From positions 1,550,001 through 1,614,000 of the forward strand of contig NZ_CP011339.1 in NCBI RefSeq assembly GCF_001264245.1: a stretch of 64,000 nt of DNA, read 5' to 3'. The notes under the pieces were generated by a model, which saw only the letters and a list, made by a program, of their open reading frames with translations, ran no database searches and was not told the DNA's origin. Position 1 is the first letter of the stretch. Each line of letters starts with the position of its first letter. A program made the position numbers and the translations under genes. This DNA is from Microcystis panniformis FACHB-1757. GTDB taxonomy: Bacteria; Cyanobacteriota; Cyanobacteriia; Cyanobacteriales; Microcystaceae. Positions 33,845 to 42,746 of the stretch are shown piece by piece.

Positions 33845-35263
33845 ATGATCAAACAATTATTAGCCAAAAATAAAATAGTTCAGCGATTTAAAGCAGTCAA
33901 AGATTTATTTCTAGAAAAACTTGATTCACTCAGTCATGTCCAACTGGAACAAATCCAAAAACTGGAAAAACTGGAGAAACTGGAGAAACTTAATCAGCTT
34001 GATCCCTTAGCTTTTAAGGTTGAGCAACTCAATAACTCCACGGAGCAAATCCGACAAGAAAATACAGAAACCAAGCGAAAGGCTGATTTATTACTGGAAA
34101 ATCAAGCTTTTTTACTGAAGTTTTCCGTAGATATAATTAAAAATATTCAAGTCTTGACGGAACAACTCCAGACAAATCACAGCCAATCTCAAAAACAGCA
34201 CGAATTAACTCTCGACACTTTCCAAAAAATAGCCAGCCAATCTCAAAAACAGAACGAATTAACTCTCGACACTTTCCAAAAAATAGCCAGCGATGTGAGA
34301 TTAGACTCCCAAAAACATAATGATATAATTCTCGATTCTTTCCAGAGAATTTATGAAGCTTACCAACAGCAAAGTGATGCTGTTTTTGGAACCATACAAA
34401 AAATACAAGAAAATCTCCATCAAATCAGCGAAGACAACCGCCAAATCTTTGAAGATATTCACTCTCAAAAATATAAAGTAATTACGGATCAACAATATTT
34501 TCAAGATTTAGACATCGAATTAATGACTTATTTATATTCCTATCTTCCCCATCGTCTTGCAGTAGATATTGGCGCTAATCGAGGCGATGTTTCTAGTCGT
34601 CTCCTACAAGCTGGTTATCAAGTTTATGCCTTTGAACCTTTTCCTGCTGTAATCGATAAGCTCAAAAATCGCCTCGGTGATCATCCTAACTTTCGGCTTT
34701 TTCCCTTTGCTCTCGGTTCCGAAAATCAAACCCAAGAACTCCATATAGCAACCGATGAAACCCCAGACAACACCTATCAAGATGCCAGCTTTTATAGCAG
34801 TTTAACTAAGCATTCTCTTTCCGAAGGTTTAGTATTTACCGATACTATTCCCGTTACTGTTAAAACCCTAGCTAGTCTCCAGGATGCCGAGGAATTACCT
34901 AAAGATATTGGTTTGGTTAAAATTGACACAGAAGGCTTTGATTTAGAAGTAATCAAAGGTATGGGTAACTATCGTTATCCCGTGGTAGTTGCGGAATTTT
35001 GGGATAAAAATTTCCCCTTTGGTCGTTCGGGAGCGATGAATCAATTACCAGATTTAGTCAAGGCAATGAAAGAAAGAGATTATCATTGGCATCTAGTTAT
35101 CTATCGTATTTGGGGCAGTTCCGACGTTAGTTATTACTGTAATTCTGCCTATTCCCTCGATAATTCCTGGGGCAATGTTTTCTTTTTCCAAGATTATCAG
35201 GTCTTTCATCAAGCCTTACTTTGGTGTGCTTCCGTTATGCCAGCCACCTACTTTTCAGCTTAA
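33845..35263 (+). CDS. Coiled-coil protein with C-terminal FkbM methyltransferase
   Basis: 472 residues. Residues 1-215 are a long coiled coil with tandem QKLEKLEKLEKLNQ units and two near-identical 18-residue repeats (SQSQKQHELTLDTFQKIA), encoded by a 54-bp direct repeat at 34181-34288. From ~235 comes the FkbM domain: LAVDIGANRGDVSSRLLQAG, YAFEPFPAVIDKLKNRLGDH, and LVKIDTEGFDLEVIKGMGNY. FkbM enzymes O-methylate sugars or polyketides. The coiled coil may tether the enzyme to a partner. It follows the giant fusion gene by 26 bp and is likely co-transcribed. Confidence 0.85.
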   Translation: MIKQLLAKNKIVQRFKAVKDLFLEKLDSLSHVQLEQIQKLEKLEKLEKLNQLDPLAFKVEQLNNSTEQIRQENTETKRKADLLLENQAFLLKFSVDIIKNIQVLTEQLQTNHSQSQKQHELTLDTFQKIASQSQKQNELTLDTFQKIASDVRLDSQKHNDIILDSFQRIYEAYQQQSDAVFGTIQKIQENLHQISEDNRQIFEDIHSQKYKVITDQQYFQDLDIELMTYLYSYLPHRLAVDIGANRGDVSSRLLQAGYQVYAFEPFPAVIDKLKNRLGDHPNFRLFPFALGSENQTQELHIATDETPDNTYQDASFYSSLTKHSLSEGLVFTDTIPVTVKTLASLQDAEELPKDIGLVKIDTEGFDLEVIKGMGNYRYPVVVAEFWDKNFPFGRSGAMNQLPDLVKAMKERDYHWHLVIYRIWGSSDVSYYCNSAYSLDNSWGNVFFFQDYQVFHQALLWCASVMPATYFSA

Positions 35264-35337
35264 ATTGTAATTGGTAGAATTTTAGTTAAAATCTGCTAAC
35301 AAATTAGAATGGAAAACAGCAATTAAAGAGTAAAATT

Positions 35338-36090
35338 ATGGCAAGTAAATTTCAAGAGTATGTCAGTCAATCAGTTTCGGTTGAGGGATTTTTTATGGAG
35401 CAAGCCGCCATAACTTGGGATTGCTTACTAAATTATCAAACCAACCATAATATCAAAGGTAATTTTTTAGAAATAGGAGTGTGGAAAGGAAAATCAGCTA
35501 TTTTATCTTGTCTTCATGCTAACCCAGAAGAAACCTGTCTATTAGTTGACTTGATTATGTTTGACGAAGCCCAAGAGCTTCTCAAGAATTTACACTCTAA
35601 CAGTAATTTTTATCGATGTAAATCTCAAAATTTTTGGCAAAATGAAGCTAATCTTCACCAGTTTTTTTCCAGCTGTAGATGGCTCCACATAGATGGTGCC
35701 CATTCCGGTTCTGCTTGTTTTAACGATTTACAGATTGCTAACCAGCTTTTGAGTGAGGAGGGAATAATTTGTATTGATGACTTTTTTAATCCCAGTTATC
35801 CCCAGGTGACAGCCGCAGTTTTTAACTTTCTCGCTCAATTTCCTTTTTCTCTGAAAATTTTCCTGTGTGGTTTTAATAAAGGTTATTTAGCTCGCCCCTA
35901 CTACTGCGACAACTATCTTCGTTATTTATTGGAGAATTTTCATAATGATTTATCGATGATAAACTATTCAGAAAAAATCACTCTCTACAAAACCTCTATG
36001 CCAGGAGATTTTAACTGCTTTGGTATGCGTGAATATCAAGGCAAAAAAATTGTGGGACTAGATGAAGATGACAGCAAAATCTTCATCTAG
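35338..36090 (+). CDS. Class I SAM-dependent methyltransferase (Methyltransf_24-like)
   Basis: 250 residues. Motif I NFLEIGVWKGKSAILSCLHA, a post-I acidic residue in CLLVDLIMFDE, then WLHIDGAHSGSACFNDLQIA and GIICIDDFFNP, the pattern of the cephalosporin hydroxylase/macrocin O-methyltransferase-like group. The substrate is probably a sugar or surface glycan, inferred from the neighbours. 74 bp after the coiled-coil FkbM gene on the same strand. Its stop is followed by a TAAGTAG-ended repeat, which may mark the end of the first transcript. Confidence 0.85.
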   Translation: MASKFQEYVSQSVSVEGFFMEQAAITWDCLLNYQTNHNIKGNFLEIGVWKGKSAILSCLHANPEETCLLVDLIMFDEAQELLKNLHSNSNFYRCKSQNFWQNEANLHQFFSSCRWLHIDGAHSGSACFNDLQIANQLLSEEGIICIDDFFNPSYPQVTAAVFNFLAQFPFSLKIFLCGFNKGYLARPYYCDNYLRYLLENFHNDLSMINYSEKITLYKTSMPGDFNCFGMREYQGKKIVGLDEDDSKIFI

Positions 36091-36093
36091 AGT

Positions 36094-36237
36094 TAAGTAG
36101 GTAGGCGTTAAAAATTATCAGACACCCCCCTTATCAAGGGTTGATTCATGAATCAACCCTACCATGAATCAACCCTTGGGACTAAGGGGGGATCGAACCT
36201 AAAATCCATTTTTAACTTAATTATAACCAGCTACTTA
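36094..36237. mobile_element. TAAGTAG-ended repeat, copy 2
   Basis: Begins TAAGTAGGTAGGCGTTAAAA 3 bp after the preceding stop codon and ends ATAACCAGCTACTTA. Its core holds one GGGTTGATTCATGAATCAAC palindrome in place of the second CCTTATCAAGG module of copy 1, so one repeat family has inserted into or recombined with another. Confidence 0.75.
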
Positions 36238-36303
36238 GACTCTATAGATTAATTGCTCAAAAACAATTATTGGTTGGAGACAGAACAGAATTGGGTAGGG
36301 ATT

Positions 36304-37050
36304 ATGACTCACAACAATAATAGACTTAAAGAGAATTACCAAAAAATGCTTGATGACTTAGATCCTCAAGTCCTCCAGTTGGATCGACAGGTATTTAAAC
36401 GACTACAAAACCTAGGTTACACCCCGAGGGTGATCTTTGATGTGGGTGCTTCTAATAGTGGCTGGTCCTACTATATCAAACAGGTGCTGCAGGAAGCTGA
36501 ATTTTATCTCTTTGAACCCCTCATCGACTACAGCAGCGACTATCGGGAATTAATCTCAGAAATTCTGCGAGTCTATCCTTCCTTTCATCTACACAAATAC
36601 GCCCTAGGTGAAACCTGCGGCGAGGTGACGATGAATGTTTCCACGGACGTGGTGAGCAGTAGCCTCTTGCCAACCGGTGATGATAGTCAGCCCACCACTC
36701 CCATCTCGGTGCAAATGTTAACAATTGATGACGCAATTGCCCGACTTGGTTTACCCCATCCCCAAGTGATCAAAATTGATACCCAAGGCTCGGAGTTGTC
36801 TATACTTAAAGGGGCCGTTAAAACCCTACCTAAAGTCGATATTCTCTTTCTCGAATGCTGGCTCTATCGGGGCTATGGCAAAAAAACTCCCCTCTTAACC
36901 GAAATCGCCGATTGGTTATTATCCTTTAATTTTCGGCTTTGGGATGTGGCCGATGCCTATCGCGATCAAGGGGGAGTGCTAACCACATTAGATTGTATTT
37001 TTGTAAATACTCAAGCCGGTATTGCCCCGATTTGGTACTATGAGAACTAG
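36304..37050 (+). CDS. FkbM-family methyltransferase
   Basis: About 248 residues from MTHNNNRLKENYQKM. FkbM pattern: VIFDVGASNSGWSYYIKQVL (motif I), EAEFYLFEPLIDYSSDYREL, HLHKYALGETCGEVTMNV, and IKIDTQGSELSILKGAVKTL, then VDILFLECWLYRGYGKKTPL. I prefer ATG 36304 over the TTG at 36253: the extra residues are atypical and the ATG is closer to the conserved part. It may act on a glycan made by the genes upstream. It is the last gene before the S-layer-type protein, separated from it by a 385-bp leader region. Confidence 0.87.
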   Translation: MTHNNNRLKENYQKMLDDLDPQVLQLDRQVFKRLQNLGYTPRVIFDVGASNSGWSYYIKQVLQEAEFYLFEPLIDYSSDYRELISEILRVYPSFHLHKYALGETCGEVTMNVSTDVVSSSLLPTGDDSQPTTPISVQMLTIDDAIARLGLPHPQVIKIDTQGSELSILKGAVKTLPKVDILFLECWLYRGYGKKTPLLTEIADWLLSFNFRLWDVADAYRDQGGVLTTLDCIFVNTQAGIAPIWYYEN

Positions 37051-37051
37051 A

Positions 37052-37276
37052 GTGGCTTGACTTTCCTAACCCGTCTAGTCCTTGCCGTGCGAGGGAAAAG
37101 AAGAACAGTCTATTTTCTTCTTAGATATACGATAGACCAAGTACCAAGTTGGAGAGCAAGGGACAGGATTAAACAGTCCTTAGATCACTATTTCGGGAAG
37201 GGGAAACTGAGCCATACTTAAGAGGGCTTTTCCTACCCCCAGTTTTTCATGCGGGAAAAACTGGGGGTCAAGCCAC
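37052..37276. repeat. 225-bp element with 10-bp inverted ends and an internal hairpin
   Basis: GTGGCTTGAC (37052-37061) and GTCAAGCCAC (37267-37276) are exact inverse ends. Just inside the right end lies a 13-bp stem CCCCCAGTTTTTC/GAAAAACTGGGGG (37236-37248, 37255-37267). No target duplication is visible. It is either a small mobile element or a structured RNA at the 3' end of the FkbM transcript; the stem may stop transcription before the S-layer-type promoter. No gene in this stretch. Confidence 0.6.
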
Positions 37277-37325
37277 CATTCAGACTGTCCAAGGAATAAC
37301 TTTTTTATGTCCACAGGATTTCTAC

Positions 37326-37354
37326 TTGCCCAAACGGGAAAGACTTGTTATAAT
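37326..37354 (+). promoter_or_regulatory. Sigma-70-type promoter of the S-layer-type gene
   Basis: TTGCCC (37326-37331), a 17-bp spacer and TATAAT (37349-37354), a near-consensus promoter 80 bp before the start codon. The leader between them is about 75 nt and contains GAGGAG-like CGTGAGGAGT (37413-37422), a good ribosome site 12-15 nt before ATG 37436. Expression is expected to be strong, as for a surface-layer protein. Confidence 0.7.
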
Positions 37355-37435
37355 TTTATCCGAGTAGCCGTTAGGGTCCCCCGACCTCTGGACGGACTCA
37401 AATTATCATAACCGTGAGGAGTTGAGATTAAAAAC

Positions 37436-40186
37436 ATGGCAATCAGTCAAGAAGTGTACGCTTCGTTAAATATTCTTTATGCTTCCCAAGCTCCGTCAGC
37501 CTCTGACATTAGCTTGTGGCAGACTAACCCTAGCTTGACATCCCTAAGCTGGGAAGAAACGGTTCTTGTTTTCGCCAATTCGGATGCGGCCAAAGAAACC
37601 TATCCCCTCTTGGCGGCCCCTGGGGCCGCCACCGATGCTACCAGAAAGCAGTACGTTCTAGAGGTCTTTAACAATGCCTACGGCCTACAAGAAGCCGATT
37701 TAGATGCCGCCGAGATTGACTACTGGGTTAACTGGCTCGGTCAAACCAATTCCGACGGTAGTCCCGCCGACAGCGATGGCAACGGCATCCCCAATATTCT
37801 GGATTTTCCCATCGTCCTTAACCAGTTCCAGCCCCCTGCAATTCAACAGGCCCTGCTCAACCGGGCAGAAGTAGCTCTTGATTTCGCTGCCCAGTTCCAA
37901 CTGCAAGGTATTACTAGCTTTACCGAGGAATACTACAACACCTCTTGGAGCATCCTTGAAACCGTCACTGCCTCTGCGGCTAGTGTTACTGCGGCCAAAG
38001 ACCTTAATATTTTGGCGGCCCAGGCGGCGGCTGGTGTGGGCAACAGTGCCATCCTCACCGCAGGTGTGGACATACTCACCGCCAATAGCTTCCTCGCTCC
38101 GACGGTCAATAATTTCGGTGAATTTAACGCCACCTTCAACAGTGGTGACAAGCTCACCGGTTCCGGCACCAACCCCACCCTGACAGTTCTCAACACCGGT
38201 GGAGCCACCCTCAATACCGGTCCGGTGCTACCGACGATGAAGGGCATCGAGACCCTCAAAGTGGTTAATACTGACATTGACGTTATGGTACCTGGTGATG
38301 CTAACTTATTTGTACTAGGTGCTAATGTTGTTGGGGTTAAAAATGTTGACCTATCAGATAGTACATCTGGCTTGATTCTCAGCAACTTCCAGACGGCGGT
38401 AGAAAAAGTCTCGGTCAGTCGTACTGCCATCAATTCTGACGTAGAACTCGGTATCACTATTGCGGGTGCCGCTCTAGCGGGTAGTGAAGATACGGTGGCT
38501 GTAACTCTCGATCAGGTGGGTCGCTATAGCCCCGTCACCGGTGCTGCTATCGGGTTCTTAACCTTAGGACTTAACCCAGTATCCGGTGGCAATGGTTACG
38601 AAAAAATTTCCATCGCAAGCAAGGGTCTAGCCAACGCTGTGAAGGCACTAACCGCCACTGGCTCGAAGGAAATCACCATCACTGGAGATCAGGATCTCCT
38701 CATCGCTGCTGCTCTCCCCAACACCGCCACCAAGCTGGACGCTTCTGCCCTTGAAGGTGATCTGGACGTGACTGCGGGCAACGGCACAGTGGATTTCGTC
38801 GGCGGCAAAGGTGATGACACTTTCCGTTTCCTTGCAGGTACCTTCACCGCTACCGATAAAGTGGACGGTGGCGACGGTGCCAACACTTTGGTAGTAGTGG
38901 CGGCAGATGCAGAAACCATTATCGCGGCCGATGCCAACATCAAAAATATCCAAAGCCTGACTTTATCTACTGGTGGCACGGCTACCAAGACTCTCCGGGC
39001 TGACCTAATCGGTGATAAGATCACCACGGTGACCCTAGCCGCACCGACTTTCGGTGACTACACGATCCGCTTTGCCGCAGGTGCCAACTCGGTTAACGTC
39101 TTCGAAGATACATCTTTCTTGGCTACTCTCAACGTAGAAGCCAATGGTGGTGGTAACAACGATTCTTTGACCTTCACCATCGACGGCGATGACCCCGGAA
39201 CTCCTTTATTAATAGAGAAGGCTAATATTGATGTCGGCAACCTCAACCTGAATAACACCAACACGCCTAACCGCTCGATCGAGCAACTTAAGCTTGTTGT
39301 CAATAACTCCGGTGCTGGTACTCATACTATTGGCGCGATAACCCTTCCTCAGGCCGCTGGTGTGGTGGAAACCATCACCATCACTGGTAACTCCAGCCTG
39401 ACAATCGGTGGTGCAGTGAAAGCCGAGAAACTGGATGCTTCCGGCCTGACGGAGGCAACCGCCGGCACCACTGGTTTAACCATGAGCGCACCATCGGTAT
39501 CCGATGTGGGAATTAACCTCACCGGCTCCACTTTCGATGATTTTCTGATTGGTAGTGATAAAAATGACTTCATCAGTGGTGGTGCTGGAAAAGACACCAT
39601 CACCGGTGGTGCTGGTGCTGACCAAATCAAACTAGGGGATGGGTTCGATACGGTTCGCCTCACAGACGGTACAGCGGGGGCTGTGGGTAAGCTGAATCAG
39701 CAGGAGGACTACACCACCGTCACCGATTTCCTCACTGGCGCTACGGCAACCACAACAGACCAGATTCAGGTTTCTGCATTCCTTAATGGTGGTTTCATTT
39801 TCGACCAATTTAATGGTGGTATTGTCTTGGCTGGTGATGCTGTGGTTACCAGTGATGTGGCTCAAGGTGCTATTGTTGACTATTCAACTCTCACTGCGAA
39901 TTTCCTGAGAATTACTGGTACTGGCAATATCACTAAAGACAACTCCGCCCAAGCGGGCTTTGATGCGGCCATCGCTGGTGGAGAGATCACGGTTGCTGCG
40001 GTTGATATTGATATTCTCACCTCCTACTACGATTCGGCTAATAGCCAGATGGTACTTGGTCAGGTTGATGTTGGTGGCGACGGCAAGATGGCTTCTGGAG
40101 ATGTTTTCACCATCATTTCCCGCGTGACCATGACTGCCGCGGATTACAACAACTTCGGCAACGCTCAGTTTGGTACGTTTATCTAA
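37436..40186 (+). CDS. S-layer / RTX-type calcium-binding surface protein
   Basis: 916 residues, acidic, no cysteine to speak of, no Sec signal: features of a protein exported by type I secretion. Residues ~1-180 are a helical region with SDSDGNGIPNILDFPIVLNQ-like segments also seen in other cyanobacterial surface proteins. The middle (~220-690) is Thr/Ala/Gly-rich beta structure with LDASALEGDLDVTAGNG and ETITITGNSSL-type repeats. At ~698-740 are RTX nonapeptides (GSDKNDFISGGAGKDTITGG, GAGADQIKLGDG), which bind calcium. The C-terminal part is the typical tail (TVTDFLTGATATTTDQIQVS...). It probably forms part of the cell surface layer. Own promoter, leader and terminator; base composition is richer in GC than its neighbours, fitting high expression. 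Confidence 0.85.
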   Translation: MAISQEVYASLNILYASQAPSASDISLWQTNPSLTSLSWEETVLVFANSDAAKETYPLLAAPGAATDATRKQYVLEVFNNAYGLQEADLDAAEIDYWVNWLGQTNSDGSPADSDGNGIPNILDFPIVLNQFQPPAIQQALLNRAEVALDFAAQFQLQGITSFTEEYYNTSWSILETVTASAASVTAAKDLNILAAQAAAGVGNSAILTAGVDILTANSFLAPTVNNFGEFNATFNSGDKLTGSGTNPTLTVLNTGGATLNTGPVLPTMKGIETLKVVNTDIDVMVPGDANLFVLGANVVGVKNVDLSDSTSGLILSNFQTAVEKVSVSRTAINSDVELGITIAGAALAGSEDTVAVTLDQVGRYSPVTGAAIGFLTLGLNPVSGGNGYEKISIASKGLANAVKALTATGSKEITITGDQDLLIAAALPNTATKLDASALEGDLDVTAGNGTVDFVGGKGDDTFRFLAGTFTATDKVDGGDGANTLVVVAADAETIIAADANIKNIQSLTLSTGGTATKTLRADLIGDKITTVTLAAPTFGDYTIRFAAGANSVNVFEDTSFLATLNVEANGGGNNDSLTFTIDGDDPGTPLLIEKANIDVGNLNLNNTNTPNRSIEQLKLVVNNSGAGTHTIGAITLPQAAGVVETITITGNSSLTIGGAVKAEKLDASGLTEATAGTTGLTMSAPSVSDVGINLTGSTFDDFLIGSDKNDFISGGAGKDTITGGAGADQIKLGDGFDTVRLTDGTAGAVGKLNQQEDYTTVTDFLTGATATTTDQIQVSAFLNGGFIFDQFNGGIVLAGDAVVTSDVAQGAIVDYSTLTANFLRITGTGNITKDNSAQAGFDAAIAGGEITVAAVDIDILTSYYDSANSQMVLGQVDVGGDGKMASGDVFTIISRVTMTAADYNNFGNAQFGTFI

Positions 40187-40204
40187 TCCTCTGCCCCTCG
40201 GCTA

Positions 40205-40243
40205 GAAAAAACCTCCCCTTATTGGGGGGGTTTTTGGTTTTTT
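40205..40243 (+). terminator. Intrinsic terminator of the S-layer-type gene
   Basis: AAAAACCTCCCC, loop TTATT, GGGGGGGTTTTT, then GGTTTTTT; 19 bp after the stop codon. The stem and T-run are strong on the plus strand; the A-run on the other side would allow it to work for minus-strand transcripts too, such as the Rpn gene arriving from the right. Confidence 0.85.
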
Positions 40244-40285
40244 CCAGTTCCAGGGTTCTACCTTTGCGTCCTGTGAGTAACGCAC

Positions 40286-40472
40286 AGAAAACGGGTTTCT
40301 CCGAGAAACCCGTTTTCTACCTTTGCCCCTACTTTTTCAGCTTTTCTGGGGGCAGTAGTAGGGTTAATTCATGAATTAACTCTCATAGTAGGGTTAATTC
40401 ATGAATTAACCCTACCCTTGATAAGGGGGGTGTCGATCCCCCCTTCCCCCCTTGATAAGGGGGGTAATAGCT
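40286..40472. repeat. Mixed repeat block after the S-layer-type gene
   Basis: AGAAAACGGGTTTCTCCGAG palindrome (40286-40318; same family as 10352-10384), then two copies of GTAGGGTTAATTCATGAATT (40357-40383 and 40386-40413) and GATAAGGGGGG/CCCCCC modules (40420-40466). The last part is also the 3' flank of each Rpn repeat unit. Confidence 0.75.
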
Positions 40473-41384
40473 TCAATTTCCTCGCGACTTTTCTGGGGGA
40501 AATCGCTTTAAGAGTTGCTGCTTGGAACAATGGAGAACTAAAGGAGTAAATTCTTCTGGGGACAGTTGTAAAATCCGGCTGATAATAGCTTGAATTTCTG
40601 GGTCTAACTCACCGAAGCGGACTCGGAGCAGGTTTTCCACCACCAGACGTTCCCCCTCTTGCAGACCCCGTTCTAGACCCCGTTCTAGACCCCGTTCTAG
40701 ACCCCGTTCTAGACCCCGTTCTTCTCCTTCGGCCAGTGCCTCTTGATAGACTCTCGTTTGTTTTAAATCACTTAGTCCAAACATAGCTTCAATTTCCTCG
40801 CGACTTTTCTGGGGTAATTTGTAAATGATGATACTTTCGATTAGGTCAATTAACTGCCGTTGACTGGACTGGTCGGTGATTTCTTCTCTGGTGCGCTCGA
40901 TTAGGGTTTGAGCAGTCCTCACCGCTGCTGTTTCCGACTCTACTACTAATTTAATCACACCAATTCCTAAGGAGGGATTGTCCCTTGGGGGCAATTCATC
41001 GAGATAAATGCGTCTAACGCTTGATAAATTGAGGATTTCGCCAAAATGCAGGGATTGTTCCCGTTCCACCCGACGATGGGGATAAATGACGACAATTTGC
41101 CAGGGGTGGGGTGGTTGATATTGTTTTAAAAATAGGAACAATTCCGCAAAAAGTCGATAGTAGAGGGTGTCGTCCGGTTGGAACTGCACTTCCACTAGGT
41201 AGAGGGGTTGCTGAATATCTTCTCTGAGTGGTATAAATAAGCCATCGAGACGGAAAGAGAGTTGTTTCACCTCTTGGGAGGTAAATTGATAGTTTGCTGC
41301 TCCCGGTTGCGGTTGTCCGATTAGGTCAAAGAAACTGTCCGGAAAGCGCAGGAATATTTGGTAAAAGATACTGTCAGTTTTCAC
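40473..41384 (-). CDS. Rpn/DUF2887 family PD-(D/E)XK nuclease, tandem copy 1
   Basis: 303 residues. Nuclease core: FRLDGLFIPL (D47), LYLVEVQFQP (E65 and Q67) and the following YYRLFAELFLFLKQY helix, the pattern of Rpn-type (transposase_31-like) recombination-promoting nucleases. The C-terminal half contains four tandem GLER tetrapeptides and the conserved EEIEAMFGLSDLKQTRVYQE segment. GTG is the start codon. It is one of three nearly identical genes (also 41604-42527 and 42747-43610). Rpn nucleases are linked to defence or genome rearrangement in other bacteria, but function here is unknown. Confidence 0.85.
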   Translation of the reverse strand: MKTDSIFYQIFLRFPDSFFDLIGQPQPGAANYQFTSQEVKQLSFRLDGLFIPLREDIQQPLYLVEVQFQPDDTLYYRLFAELFLFLKQYQPPHPWQIVVIYPHRRVEREQSLHFGEILNLSSVRRIYLDELPPRDNPSLGIGVIKLVVESETAAVRTAQTLIERTREEITDQSSQRQLIDLIESIIIYKLPQKSREEIEAMFGLSDLKQTRVYQEALAEGEERGLERGLERGLERGLERGLQEGERLVVENLLRVRFGELDPEIQAIISRILQLSPEEFTPLVLHCSKQQLLKRFPPEKSRGN

Positions 41385-41603
41385 GAGAAATCTCGCTTCT
41401 AGGGTTTATTGGCAGTTGCCGAATCGTTTGGCTAAACGGTTAATACTCTAGTATTAATAGACATTGTATAATTTTTTCTCCTTATCTCGTTCCAGGGTTC
41501 TACCTTGGAACCCTCATAGTAGGGTTAATTCATGAATTAACCCTACCCTTGATAAGGGGGGTGTCGATCCCCCCTTCCCCCCTTGATAAGGGGGGTGATA
41601 GCT

Positions 41604-42527
41604 TCAATTTCCTCGCGACTTTTCTGGGGGAAATCGCTTTAAGAGTTCCTGCTTGGAACAATGGAGAAGTAAAGGAGTAAATTCTTCTGGGGACAATTGT
41701 AAAATCCGGCTGATAATAGCTTGCAGTGGTGGGTCTAACTCACCAAAACGGACTCGGAGCAGGTTTTCCACCACCAGACGTTCCCCCTCTTGCAGACCCC
41801 GTTCTAGACCCCGTTCTAGACCCCGTTCTAGACCCCGTTCTAGACCCCGTTCTAGACCCCGTTCTTCTCCTTCGGCCAGTGCCTCTTGATAGACTCTCGT
41901 TTGTTTTAAATCACTTAGTCCAAACATAGCTTCAATTTCCTCGCGACTTTTCTGGGGTAATTTGTAAATGATGATACTTTCGATTAGGTCAATTAACTGC
42001 CGTTGACTGGACTGGTCGGTGATTTCTTCTCTGGTGCGCTCGATTAGGGTTTGAGCAGTCCTCACCGCTGCTGTTTCCGACTCTACTACTAATTTAATCA
42101 CACCAATTCCTAAGGAGGGATTGTCCCTTGGGGGCAATTCATCGAGATAAATGCGTCTAACGCTTGATAAATTGAGGATTTCGCCAAAATGCAGGGATTG
42201 TTCCCGTTCCACCCGACGATGGGGATAAATGACGACAATTTGCCAGGGGTGAGGTGGTTGATATTGTTTTAAAAATAGGAACAATTCCGCAAAAAGTCGA
42301 TAGTAGAGGGTGTCGTCCGGTTGGAACTGCACTTCCACTAGGTAGAGGGGTTGCTGAATATCTTCTCTGAGTGGTATAAATAAGCCATCGAGACGGAAAG
42401 AGAGTTGTTTCACCTCTTGGGAGGTGAATTGATAGTTTGCTGCTCCCGGTTGCGGTTGTCCGATTAGGTCAAAGAAACTGTCCGGAAAGCGCAGGAATAT
42501 TTGGTAAAAGATACTGTCAGTTTTCAC
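41604..42527 (-). CDS. Rpn/DUF2887 family nuclease, tandem copy 2
   Basis: 307 residues, almost identical to copy 1 including the nuclease core (RLDGLF, VEVQFQ). It differs in having five GLER tetrapeptides instead of four and in a few positions near the C-terminus (ELDPPLQAIISRILQ against ELDPEIQAIISRILQ). Its upstream and downstream flanks are also near copies of those of the other two genes, so the duplication covered the complete transcription unit of about 1.1 kb. Confidence 0.85.
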   Translation of the reverse strand: MKTDSIFYQIFLRFPDSFFDLIGQPQPGAANYQFTSQEVKQLSFRLDGLFIPLREDIQQPLYLVEVQFQPDDTLYYRLFAELFLFLKQYQPPHPWQIVVIYPHRRVEREQSLHFGEILNLSSVRRIYLDELPPRDNPSLGIGVIKLVVESETAAVRTAQTLIERTREEITDQSSQRQLIDLIESIIIYKLPQKSREEIEAMFGLSDLKQTRVYQEALAEGEERGLERGLERGLERGLERGLERGLQEGERLVVENLLRVRFGELDPPLQAIISRILQLSPEEFTPLLLHCSKQELLKRFPPEKSRGN

Positions 42528-42746
42528 GAGAAATCTCGCTTCTAGGGTTTATTGGCAGTTGCCGAATCGTTTGGCTAAACGGTTAATACTCTAGTATTAA
42601 TAGACATTGTATAATTTTTTCTCCTTATCTCGTTCCAGGGTTCTACCTTGGAACCCTCATAGTAGGGTTAATTCATGAATTAACCCTACCCTTGATAAGG
42701 GGGGTGTCGATCCCCCCTTCCCCCCTTGATAAGGGGGGTGATAGCT

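Noticed and set aside
41653..41929. Plus-strand frames rich in RPRS or LDPV within the Rpn genes
   Set aside because: Shadows of the 12-bp GLER repeat read on the other strand.
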